Below are positions 25,476 through 33,917 of a stretch of DNA of 64,000 nt, in pieces. The number at the start of each line of letters is the position of its first letter. Position 1 is the stretch's first letter. The notes beneath the pieces were generated by a model. That model did no database searches, was not told the DNA's origin, and saw nothing but the letters and a program-made list of their open reading frames with translations. The stretch comes from Burkholderiales bacterium (GTDB taxonomy: Bacteria > Pseudomonadota > Gammaproteobacteria > Burkholderiales > Casimicrobiaceae), in contig JANXNI010000058.1 in NCBI GenBank assembly GCA_025354165.1, forward strand, positions 62,001 through 126,000, read 5' to 3'. The position numbers and the translations under genes were made by a program.

Positions 25476-26789
25476 TTAAGTAGCCGTAACGGCAGCAGAT
25501 AGCTGTTGATCTGCATATTTTTTCAGGAACGTAGGCGGCAGAATTGGCGCGAATCCGCTGCGCAAAACTTCAACAGCAAAACGATTTCCCCACTGGTTGA
25601 AGTTGGGCGTAAATTCTTGCCCGTGCTGGTCAGAATCAAATGCGTGCGAAAAATAATCGGTATAGATCTTGATTGACTCTGCAACGATTTCGCCATCAGT
25701 TTCAGGTGATTCGGCAGTAGCGAACAGGCGATGGTAGTAGAGCGGGTTGTCGACAAACAGCGGTTCGGTTAGCGACAGCGCTCGCAGGCAAAAGTCCCAG
25801 ATATGTCTGTGGCGGAAGTCTCTGAAGCCATCAAGTGCGTCGAACAATGTGCGACTGAAAAACAAATTGCCTGCGGCTATGGCTACGTTTTCGATCAAAA
25901 AGGCGTGGCCCACGGTCTCACAGTAGGCAATATTTGCCTGCCTGGATAGAAATGAATACACGCGTTTGTCAGCAAACGGATCTACTTGAGATTGATGGAT
26001 ATCCATGTAACGCACGCCACCAAATGCCAGTTGCCCAGAAAATGCATTTGCCGCACTAACAAGGCATTCGATTCGGCGCGGTGCAAATTGATCACTTGAA
26101 TCTAGCGGGTTAATGTATTGCCCTTTACTAAGACGAATCCCCTCATTCAGGCTGACTTGCGGTTCGCGGTTTCCGCTGCAAACCAGCCGATGCGCAAAAG
26201 GACATTCTTGAAGACAGGCTCGCGCGACGTCGCAACTATCGTCGGTCGAGCCGTCGTCCATAACAATCACCTCTATTCGACGGTATGACTGCGTATAAAT
26301 CGATTGGAGCGCGGACCGCAAATAGTGAGCGCCATTGCGGTTCAGCACTACGACACTAACTAGTGGCGAATCCTCGTTGGAACGCTTTTTTGACAGCAGC
26401 GCTTCTTTGTCCGCAAGCAATGCGCGATAGCGCTGCCCTTTCTTAGACAATGCGTTTGAGGCTTCAAGTCCGTCGCGTTGGGCGACGAGTCTGTACAGCA
26501 CTAGCCCCAGATGTTGTCGAAGCAACGGCATTTGCCATTGGGTTAGTTCCAGTGCTCGCAAAATAAGCGGCATGGCCTTGTAAGGATCGCCAGTTTCGTA
26601 GTGCACCATGCCGAGCAGATGCGCCGCCCCCGAGTGATCAGGATCAGAAAGAATCACCTGATCATATAACCGCTGCGCTAACGGAAAATCCTTGCGTTGA
26701 TGAGCTGCGCGCCCTTGCAGGAACAGATCATGGGTGCTTGTCTCTGTCTCATCTGAAGGTGGAGTACCCAGTTGTTTCAACTCGCTCAT
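25476..26789 (-). CDS. TPR-linked family 2 glycosyltransferase
   Basis: 437 aa. Residues about 20-110 form tetratricopeptide-like helices (LFLQGRAAHQRKDFPLAQRL, HLLGMVHYETGDPYKA). A GT-A fold domain follows, starting LVSVVVLNRNGAHYLRSAL with VIVMDDGSTDDS as the nucleotide-binding Asp motif. No membrane segments. TPR-GT2 proteins usually modify surface glycans or protein O-glycans. Its start overlaps the stop of the upstream glycosyltransferase (ATGA, 4 bp). Donor and acceptor unknown. Confidence 0.85.
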   Translation of the reverse strand: MSELKQLGTPPSDETETSTHDLFLQGRAAHQRKDFPLAQRLYDQVILSDPDHSGAAHLLGMVHYETGDPYKAMPLILRALELTQWQMPLLRQHLGLVLYRLVAQRDGLEASNALSKKGQRYRALLADKEALLSKKRSNEDSPLVSVVVLNRNGAHYLRSALQSIYTQSYRRIEVIVMDDGSTDDSCDVARACLQECPFAHRLVCSGNREPQVSLNEGIRLSKGQYINPLDSSDQFAPRRIECLVSAANAFSGQLAFGGVRYMDIHQSQVDPFADKRVYSFLSRQANIAYCETVGHAFLIENVAIAAGNLFFSRTLFDALDGFRDFRHRHIWDFCLRALSLTEPLFVDNPLYYHRLFATAESPETDGEIVAESIKIYTDYFSHAFDSDQHGQEFTPNFNQWGNRFAVEVLRSGFAPILPPTFLKKYADQQLSAAVTAT

Positions 26790-27805
26790 TCAACCAAACC
26801 TGTGAAGCTGCCCAAATGCTCGCGCAACTGCGCTGCGGCAAGCGACTGCGCGTGGCATTTCTCCACGTCGGCGCGAGCGGCGTGAGCGATTGAGTGGCGC
26901 AGCGCAACATCGCTTAGCAACTGATCAAGCGCTTGCAGCCAGTCATCAACCCGATTGTCTGCAAGCAGTCCGGTGCGACCGTGCTTAACGCTCGAAGCGA
27001 ACAACGGGACGTTGCTGTAAACACCTGGAATGCCAAAGGCGGCGTATTCAAGATACTTGAGGTTGGTTTTGCAGTTCTCGAAATTTGTATCCGTCAGGGG
27101 TGCCAATGCTGCGTCCCACTGCCTTGACATGACGGTTGATACGTATTTGTCATAGCCAGAGACTGCGGGCAGAAAGTGCACCCCTCGCACGTTGTACAGG
27201 CCTTCGGGCATCCATCCCATGAACTCAAACTCGATCTGATCGCCGTATCCAACCAGAGCTTGCGTCACGACTGCTGTGAGCAATTCACTGACGTTTAGCC
27301 GACGCGTCGAAGGATAGCCGACGCGGAATTTTTGGTTTGATGGCGTCTCTGGTTCGCAACGTTGACTGTCAATCAAAACGAGATCAATCGGGGCGGTGAT
27401 CGCGCACACTTCGATTGCAGGGAACCGTGCGCGCAAATCAGCCGCAAGCAATTCCGACATAACGATCACGCGGTTCGAACGGTTGATGAATCGGGCCAAT
27501 GAATCGCGGGTGGCCGGATGCGAATAAAAGGCACCATTGTGTCGGTCGTAAGCCATATCCAGCTCGAAAAAATTATCGTCCAGAAAGTAGCTGTACGAGA
27601 TGCCCTTTTCGTTCAGGTAATCGGGAAGCCAGCTAAGTTCCGGCAGGCACAGGCGCGAAATTATGACGATACGCTTGTCAAGATGCGCACCGGACAATGC
27701 TGGTGGATATACGATTTCGACGTCGCCAAACGCTTCGCGAATCACCCTCGCGATGAGATGCGTAGTCGGGATGTCACCATCGGCGATCAGCAAGGGTCTA
27801 CTCAT
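26786..27805 (-). CDS. Glycosyltransferase, GT-B (group 1-like)
   Basis: 339 aa from ATG 27805 (MSRPLLIADGDIPTTH); the frame is open 45 codons further, through pseudogene DNA. The C-terminal half has the group-1 pattern LKYLEYAAFGIPGVYSNVPL followed by GRTGLLADNRVDDWLQAL, the sugar-nucleotide binding region. The N-terminal half is less typical (RVIVMSELLAADLRARFP). Predicted cytoplasmic, translationally coupled to the TPR-GT2 gene. The immediate upstream DNA is the decayed FkbM tail, so its original promoter may be lost or lie within that remnant. Confidence 0.75.
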   Translation of the reverse strand: MSRPLLIADGDIPTTHLIARVIREAFGDVEIVYPPALSGAHLDKRIVIISRLCLPELSWLPDYLNEKGISYSYFLDDNFFELDMAYDRHNGAFYSHPATRDSLARFINRSNRVIVMSELLAADLRARFPAIEVCAITAPIDLVLIDSQRCEPETPSNQKFRVGYPSTRRLNVSELLTAVVTQALVGYGDQIEFEFMGWMPEGLYNVRGVHFLPAVSGYDKYVSTVMSRQWDAALAPLTDTNFENCKTNLKYLEYAAFGIPGVYSNVPLFASSVKHGRTGLLADNRVDDWLQALDQLLSDVALRHSIAHAARADVEKCHAQSLAAAQLREHLGSFTGLVE

Positions 27806-27936
27806 CGAAAATCTTTCAGTCCATTGAATGGAGCGATCTTGGTAAATCACGGTAGAAGTATAAAAAACTTCTTCCCTCAGGATGACGGACAGATAGATCG
27901 CCAGACAACATTTTCTGCGCCGGAGTTCTCTCTCCC

Positions 27937-28235
27937 TCACAACAAACGTCCGTAAAGTGCTTTGAATCCATCCGTTGACGACGCAAGCGAAATTTGCCTC
28001 GCCCGAGCTTTTTCCTCACGCAGGGAGATTTAACGCATGCTCCCTCCAGCGAGCAAACGCATCAAAGACGTTGGGCGACAATCGAAAGTGCTCTTCGCGC
28101 GTATTCGACTCATCGCGTAAGTACCACGCGTTCACCTCATTGAAGTGCGCTCATTGATCGCCGCGTCCGTCAATGGGCGACTGAGAACAATGCCAAGTGG
28201 TTGCTGCAGAGACAGGCTTGGTAGCCTCGACCAAC
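27937..28235 (-). pseudogene. Remnant of FkbM methyltransferase C-terminus
   Basis: On the minus strand the DNA translates, with stops and frame changes, to a copy of the last roughly 100 residues of the FkbM gene at 29065-29889: LVEAT(K/E)P, TTWHC, NAWYLRDES, EEHFRLSPNVFDAFARWREHAL, ending GFKALYGRLL and a TGA at 27937. There is an in-frame stop before AHFNE. No 5' half of an FkbM gene precedes it; instead it abuts a dapF remnant at about 28236. Confidence 0.85.
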
Positions 28236-28898
28236 CCCGGTCGATGCACCGCGGCGGTCGCCGCATTTGAGTTGGAGACCGACGCCAACGTGTACCCAGC
28301 GCCGTGCTCCCAGATTTGATCGCCATATTGTTGCGATCACGGACGGTCAAAAACTGAACATCGGTGCGCTCAGGAAGGAGCGCTTGAGTTCCAATCAACG
28401 GGCCGAGACGATGCAATGCGGCTTGCCAATCGTTGCGCTGGTGAACGTTAAGGTTTGTCCAGCCACGGAGTGCGTTTCACGCACGACCTCACGCTGCGCC
28501 CCGACCACTGGAATTCGCGTGGAGTCAAAGCTCACCTGCCCCATCTCAACCGTCACGCTCTGGCCTCGCCCGTGAACAGTAGCTTGCGCCACACCTCCGC
28601 GCGTATGCACCCTGACAGGCATGTGGCCCATCTTGCCCTGATCGTACAAGTGCCGACAAAAAATACGGAGCCCATTGCCACTCTTATGTGCTTCACAGCC
28701 GTTAGGATGGATGATGCGCAACGAAAAGAAAGCGCCAGATTTCACAGGCAAAGGCCCCCACAAAATGTCGTCTGAGCCGATGCCAAAGTTGCGATGACAG
28801 ATGCGGACGACTTTACGCACGACGAATTCGTCAGGCCAGTGCGTCGAGTCAATCACCAGATAATCATTGCCGATTGCGTGCTAACTGGAAAATTGCAT
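28236..28898 (-). pseudogene. Decayed second dapF-like gene
   Basis: Begins ATG at 28898 (MQFSS, then TAG where the intact gene has Tyr6). It continues HAIGNDYLVID, VRICHRNFGIGSDDILWGPL, KSGNGLRIFCRHL, then PHCI. A 37-bp deletion relative to the intact copy, after GAGACGATG at about 28419, shifts the frame. The match fades at the region of intact residue 235 and runs into the FkbM remnant. It is diverged from the dapF homologue at 23650-24495 but belongs to the same cysteine-altered type. Confidence 0.9.
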
Positions 28899-29064
28899 CC
28901 GTCGATGTGCTATCCATCCACTCAAATCGCAAGCAGCACTACCTTCGGCATTTGTGCTTCTCTTGGTGGCTTCACAAGTCGAGTTCAATTCACATTCGAA
29001 ACCGCTTACATCCATAAGCATGAGTCGACTTTTCGGCGCTTCATTTTCTCGCGCGCGCTGGTCA

Positions 29065-29889
29065 CTATCGCCCGAAGAGTGTCTTGAAACCATTCGTCGG
29101 AATCGGAACAGGGATCGAGGCAACAGCGTGCTTCGTCTGACTCAGATTCCATGCGTGCTCCCTCCAGCGTACGAACGCATCGAAGACGTTCGGTGGCAAT
29201 CGAAAGTGCTCTGCAAGCGCAGCCGACTCATCGCGCAAATACCATGTGTTCAGCCCATCGAAGTGCACTCGTTGATAGCCGCGTTCAACAATCAATGACT
29301 CAAAACAATGCCAGGTAGTTACGGTGGAGGTGGGTTCAGTTGCCTCGACCAGAATTATCCAGGGGCGGTGGACAGATAGATCAATGCTCGCGATTACTTT
29401 CGCTTCACTACCCTCAACATCGATTTTCAAAAAGTGAATCTCGTGCAACGGGTGTTCAGCCAGGACGGAATCAAGAGTCTTGACTACGACTGTGCCCAAG
29501 TGACTCTGAAGTCCATATTTCGCCGCAATGCTTGCCGCGCCGATGTCCAACGAAGACAGGCCGGAATCGCTGACAAAGCAAAATTGCGCCTCGTCAGCCA
29601 CGTCGGCTACGGCAATTTTCAGATTGATGTCGCGCGGACGCTCACGCGTCAATTGCCCAAAATAGTCGGGATGAGGCTCAATATTGATGCCAGACCAGCC
29701 ACAATCGTAGAACCATTTGGTGACTGAATCAATTTTTGCGTCCTGTGCGCCGACGTCCACATAGGTGCCCTTGACAACATCTTGCAATGCGCGCCGCAAC
29801 AGCACGTCCTCAAAATTCTGTGCGTAGCTGATCATAAGTGGCGAAAGTTGCCTAGCCGCCACTCGCTTCGGGTCAAGAACTGGTGTCAT
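29065..29889 (-). CDS. FkbM family methyltransferase
   Basis: 274 aa. SAM fold with TYVDVGAQDAKIDSVTKWFYD (motif I), INIEPHPDYFGQL, and HFLKIDVEGSEAKVIASID, the FkbM hallmark. FkbM proteins O-methylate glycans and natural products. The ATG at 29889 overlaps the stop of the upstream glycosyltransferase (ATGA). An alternative start is Met19 (MISYAQNFED), where family similarity begins. Residues 4-16 (VLDPKRVAARQLS) resemble DapF VLDPKQWLSQLS and share 16 identical nucleotides with dapF, suggesting a recombination scar at the 5' end. Confidence 0.88.
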   Translation of the reverse strand: MTPVLDPKRVAARQLSPLMISYAQNFEDVLLRRALQDVVKGTYVDVGAQDAKIDSVTKWFYDCGWSGINIEPHPDYFGQLTRERPRDINLKIAVADVADEAQFCFVSDSGLSSLDIGAASIAAKYGLQSHLGTVVVKTLDSVLAEHPLHEIHFLKIDVEGSEAKVIASIDLSVHRPWIILVEATEPTSTVTTWHCFESLIVERGYQRVHFDGLNTWYLRDESAALAEHFRLPPNVFDAFVRWREHAWNLSQTKHAVASIPVPIPTNGFKTLFGR

Positions 29890-32315
29890 AGAAGCCGCTG
29901 GATAGCATCGTAGCGTGAAAGGATCGCCTGTCCCGCTGCCTCATAGTTGAAGTGTTGCGCCACATAATTCTTTCCTGCAAGACCGACGTTAGCTGCCCGA
30001 ACACGATCGGCGTACACGGTTTGCATGTGTGTCGCGGCATGTTCAACCGATGCGTCTGCCCACACTTGTCCCTCGAAGTCGGGATATTCGCCCTCGCGTA
30101 CCGGAATCAATTTGAAGTCAACGAGTAAACTGTTTTCCGCATTCATGAACTCAAGGTTACCGGAGTACGCAGTGGCAATGGCAGGTTTGCCCAGCGCCAT
30201 GCATTCGGCCAGCCCCAGACCAAGGCCCTCGCTACGATGTAGCGACAGGTAGCAATCGATAATCGATTGCAGGCCGATCAACTGCTTGCGCGACAAATAG
30301 CTGTTGATGAATACGATGCGCGTGTCTCCCGCAGCCAGCGCAGTCAAAGTGCTTCTTGCAATCGTGAATAGTTCGCTTTGCGAAGTTTTGATGACCAATT
30401 GCGCTTGCTCTGTCCCCATTGGAAACGCACGTTGAAATGCGCGGATCACCGCCTCCGGATTCTTGCGCGTTGCAAACGATCCATAGGCGAAACTAAACAT
30501 GAATAAACAACAGTCTTCGCGCAACCCAAACTCGCTGCGCGAGTACTTTCGGTCAAGCGTCGGCGTGATCACGGGCGTGCGGATCTTGATCACCGGCCGG
30601 TCACTCACATCGCGACGCACGGCCTCAGCGACAAAGTCGGTTGCCACCCAGATTTCATCGACCAGCTTTGCGTGGTCAATCCACATTTGCGGAAGGCGCT
30701 CCAGCTCCCAGAACCAGAATCCAACGCGATACGCGTCTTGATAGCGGCCAAACCCGTCGTGGTGAAAAGCCTCGCCGAGCATGTCTGGATTCACGCAGAT
30801 GACACGCGTTCGAAACATGCGGCCATCCATGTAACTCGCTACGCTACTGTCCGAGTTGCGGATGCCGGAATCAATGTCGACATCTGCTACGGAAACAGAC
30901 GTGCCGAGCGTCGTCGTCGCCGCCGCGCGTACCAGCGAACGCAAGTTTTCACCCAGACCCGACTCCGCGCGGGCAAATCCGATAAATTCAATACCTTCGG
31001 CAATGAGCGGCTCGCTGTTCGCCCGATTTCGGGTCAGCTGCGCAATGCGCCGCAGTTGTGGTTTGTCAAGCTTGCTGCCCAGCCCGCCGCGCAGCGCACG
31101 TTTCAATACGTCAACACCGTCACCGCCGAGGTGCGGAGCCAGCGGATTGGGTGCAGACGATGAATTGAGCACGCGCTCCACGAAGGCGCGCATCATCGCT
31201 TTGCAAATATCGGTCAGGCATTCACTGTGACGCTCGTCTAGCGTGCGTCGCTGAAGCTCGAGCGTGTTGATGCTGACAAAGTACGGCTCGGACAACCATA
31301 CCGCTGCCAGTGACAGACCGAGTGGGGTCGGCGGCGACGATAGCGGGTCACAGAGCACCTCAATCAAAAGCTCACGTTCGAACATTAGATTGGAGAGTGT
31401 GATTGGCAGGCCGGGCCGCTCGACCAACAGGTCGCCCATGCGCTGTCGGTGCTCGAGTCGGTCCAGACCGTTAAGTTCTGCCAGCATGGGTGGAGCGCCC
31501 TCGTGCCCGTAAGGTGGCTCGCTTACGTCAAGCGCAACTTTTGAAAAACCCCATTGCGCGCCAGTGTTTTGCAGCGCGTCGGCCATGTGCTCCAGTCGCG
31601 ACGGTGCGTACACAACCGCGTCGTCAACTAGCTGGATGTAGTCGCTACCGATCGCCCGTAGCGCTTCGGCGATGATCAAAGCAGAGTGCGGAGGCTCAGA
31701 TGGAAGCATGACTATCGAGCTGCCAAGCGATTGCTCTGAGCATTCGCTGGCGGGCAGCAGAACGATGGTGGCAACAGGTTGTCGCGATTGCAGTGGAAGT
31801 TGCGACAAAAGCGCATCCGCCTGCACACGACTGCGGCACAACGCGAGCACCGCCACTTCTTTTCGGGGAGAATCTGGCAAGGTCGCACGCGCCTGGCGGG
31901 CCTTCGCCACCCGAGCTGTTCGTATAGCCATGTTTTCCGCTGTTCGCGCAGACATCAGCACGCTCAACGCCCAGCCAAAGTTATGGCGCATGGCTGGAAT
32001 TTGCCAGTCCGTCAAATCGGCCGCTTGCTCAATGAACGCGAGCGATTCTTGGGGAGCGAATTGCTGGGTGTGTGCAACTCCGAGCATGTGCAGCACATCC
32101 GGATTCTTGGGATCGAGTGCTAGTGATTGCTGATATATCGCTATGCAACCCGCAAGATCGCCCGCCTTTTGAGCCGCCAGCCCCTTCAGCGCAATCTCCA
32201 TGGCCGTTTCCGGACGTGTCGTAACGGCCATCTTTTCGACCAAGCCATGACAGTTTTTATAGCGCTTACCGCTACCGCAGGGGCAGGGATCGTTGCGGGA
32301 CTGCGGCGGATTCAT
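29886..32315 (-). CDS. SEC-C / TPR / glycosyltransferase fusion protein
   Basis: 809 aa from ATG 32315 (MNPPQSRNDPCPCGSGKRYK). Domains: SEC-C zinc motif at about residues 9-24 (CPCGSGKRYKNCH), TPR-like helices at about 35-130, a central region with GT2-like IQLVDDAVVYAPSRL, and a C-terminal GT-B domain (about 440-809) with ESGLGENLRSLVRA, SRKQLIGLQSIIDCYLSLHRSEGLG and CMALGKPAIATAYSGN. It is thus a multi-domain sugar transferase. SEC-C normally occurs on SecA and on assorted small proteins; on a glycosyltransferase it is unusual. First gene of the minus-strand part of the island, coupled to the FkbM gene. Confidence 0.82.
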   Translation of the reverse strand: MNPPQSRNDPCPCGSGKRYKNCHGLVEKMAVTTRPETAMEIALKGLAAQKAGDLAGCIAIYQQSLALDPKNPDVLHMLGVAHTQQFAPQESLAFIEQAADLTDWQIPAMRHNFGWALSVLMSARTAENMAIRTARVAKARQARATLPDSPRKEVAVLALCRSRVQADALLSQLPLQSRQPVATIVLLPASECSEQSLGSSIVMLPSEPPHSALIIAEALRAIGSDYIQLVDDAVVYAPSRLEHMADALQNTGAQWGFSKVALDVSEPPYGHEGAPPMLAELNGLDRLEHRQRMGDLLVERPGLPITLSNLMFERELLIEVLCDPLSSPPTPLGLSLAAVWLSEPYFVSINTLELQRRTLDERHSECLTDICKAMMRAFVERVLNSSSAPNPLAPHLGGDGVDVLKRALRGGLGSKLDKPQLRRIAQLTRNRANSEPLIAEGIEFIGFARAESGLGENLRSLVRAAATTTLGTSVSVADVDIDSGIRNSDSSVASYMDGRMFRTRVICVNPDMLGEAFHHDGFGRYQDAYRVGFWFWELERLPQMWIDHAKLVDEIWVATDFVAEAVRRDVSDRPVIKIRTPVITPTLDRKYSRSEFGLREDCCLFMFSFAYGSFATRKNPEAVIRAFQRAFPMGTEQAQLVIKTSQSELFTIARSTLTALAAGDTRIVFINSYLSRKQLIGLQSIIDCYLSLHRSEGLGLGLAECMALGKPAIATAYSGNLEFMNAENSLLVDFKLIPVREGEYPDFEGQVWADASVEHAATHMQTVYADRVRAANVGLAGKNYVAQHFNYEAAGQAILSRYDAIQRLL

Positions 32316-32355
32316 AGCCCGCCCATCAGCGTAGTGGCATCGGCGTCCACCGTAT

Positions 32356-33630
32356 TTAACCCCGCACGCTTCCATCCCCTAGCACGACATATTTCTGCGA
32401 CGTCAAACCTTCTAACCCAACCGGGCCGCGCGCATGCAGCTTGTCGGTGGAAATGCCGATTTCTGCGCCGAGTCCGTACTCAAAACCGTCAGCAAATTGT
32501 GTGCTGGCGTTGACCATGACGCTGGCCGAATCCACTTCGCGCAAAAAGCGCTGCGCATGGCTCCAGTGTTCGGTCACGATGCTGTCGGTATGGTGTGAGC
32601 CGTGTAGTTCGATGTGCTCGATGGCTTCGTCGAGATTGGCGACAATTTTGATGGAAACGATGGCGGCGAGATATTCGGTGGACCAATCCTCCTCCGTCGC
32701 GGGCAACACTTCAAATGCGGCGAGCACGGCGCGCGTTCGTTCGCAGCCGCGCATCTCCACTCCTTTGTCAGCGAAGATTTTGGCGATGCGCGGCAGCACG
32801 TCGTGCATGTGCGCTTCGTGAACCAGCAGCGACTCCATCGCGCCACAAACGCCGTAGCGCCGCGTCTTCGCGTTGTCGCAGATGCGCACGGCCTTTTCCA
32901 TATCGGCGAATTCGTCGACATAGACGTGGCAGTTACCGTCGAGATGCTTGATGACGGGTACTTTTGAGTCAGCTGCGATGCGCGCGATGAGACTCTTGCC
33001 GCCGCGAGGAATGATGACGTCGATATATTCAGGCAGCGTGATCATCTGGCCGACGGCGGCGCGATCGGTTGTCTCAACAACCTGTACGATGTGCTCGGGC
33101 AATTTCGCGGCTTTTAGGCCCGCAGCGATGCATCCGGCAATGGCCTGATTCGAGCGCGCAGCCTCCGATCCACCACGCAAAATCACCGCGTTCCCGCTCT
33201 TGATGCAGAGGCCTGCGGCGTCCGCCGTCACGTTTGGGCGCGATTCGTAAATGATTCCGATGACACCGAGCGGCACACGCATTTTCCCGACCTGAATACC
33301 GGACGGGCGCGTGCGCAAGTGGCTGAGTTCGCCGACGGGGTCGGGCAGTTGTGCGACCTGGCGCAGCCCCTCCGCCATCGCGACGACCGATTTCGACGTG
33401 AGGGTGAGCCGATCAATCAGTGGTGAGGCGAGGTCGGCTTTTTTGGCGTCGCGTACGTCTTCAACGTTTTCGTCGAGGATGTGCGCTTCGCGCTTGATGA
33501 GTGTGTCGGCGATGGCCAGTAAGGCTTCGTTTTTGCTGGCGGTCGAGGCACGAGCGACGATCTTGGAAGCAACGCGCGCCGAGCGCCCGACCAGATGCAT
33601 GTATTCAGTAACGTCTAAAAGCTTGTTCAT
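32356..33630 (-). CDS. proA: Gamma-glutamyl phosphate reductase
   Basis: 424 aa aldehyde-dehydrogenase superfamily enzyme. [31 protein letters not shown], the catalytic cysteine in [13 protein letters not shown] and [11 protein letters not shown]. It reduces gamma-glutamyl phosphate to the semialdehyde in proline synthesis. AAGGAA directly precedes ATG 33630. Marks the return to core chromosome after the island. Element copy 5 lies 42 bp upstream of its start. Confidence 0.95.
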   Translation of the reverse strand: MNKLLDVTEYMHLVGRSARVASKIVARASTASKNEALLAIADTLIKREAHILDENVEDVRDAKKADLASPLIDRLTLTSKSVVAMAEGLRQVAQLPDPVGELSHLRTRPSGIQVGKMRVPLGVIGIIYESRPNVTADAAGLCIKSGNAVILRGGSEAARSNQAIAGCIAAGLKAAKLPEHIVQVVETTDRAAVGQMITLPEYIDVIIPRGGKSLIARIAADSKVPVIKHLDGNCHVYVDEFADMEKAVRICDNAKTRRYGVCGAMESLLVHEAHMHDVLPRIAKIFADKGVEMRGCERTRAVLAAFEVLPATEEDWSTEYLAAIVSIKIVANLDEAIEHIELHGSHHTDSIVTEHWSHAQRFLREVDSASVMVNASTQFADGFEYGLGAEIGISTDKLHARGPVGLEGLTSQKYVVLGDGSVRG

Positions 33631-33672
33631 TTCCTTATTTTACCGGGGCACGACGCTCGCACCTTGTGGCCA

Positions 33673-33788
33673 CAGCTTTTAGATAAAAACACGACTGGTT
33701 GGGAGCTGAAAGCACAATATGTCAAATATCGACTATATGAGAAATGGCGCTTTAGCCCACTTACAAACGTCTTTTCAGCGAAAAGCTG
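33673..33788. repeat. 116-bp palindromic element, copy 5
   Basis: CAGCTTTT to AAAAGCTG, 116 bp, with TATCGACT at the centre and TTTAGCCC at element positions 79-86. The 5' GGGG is GGGAG here. It fills much of the 287-bp gap between the proA start and the S9 peptidase stop; nothing else is evident in that gap. Confidence 0.83.
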
Positions 33789-33917
33789 ATGTTTGACTGC
33801 GCGCTGTGCTTTTGGTGGCAATTAAGCCGCATCGAAACCGTCGTGCGCTGACGATTTGGGCGTGTCTGTAGTTAAGAGCCTCAGCTAACGAAATTGAAAA
33901 TTTCAATCTTGTACGGA

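Noticed and set aside
27816-28856. Several short frames (about 60-150 aa) on both strands
   Set aside because: They are pieces of the FkbM and dapF pseudogenes or their antisense; none is a coherent protein on its own.
29023-29030. AGTCGACT in the gap before the FkbM stop, resembling the centre of the 116-bp element
   Set aside because: The terminal CAGCTTT/AAAGCTG and the TAGCCC block are absent at the required distances (28969, 29084, 29049).
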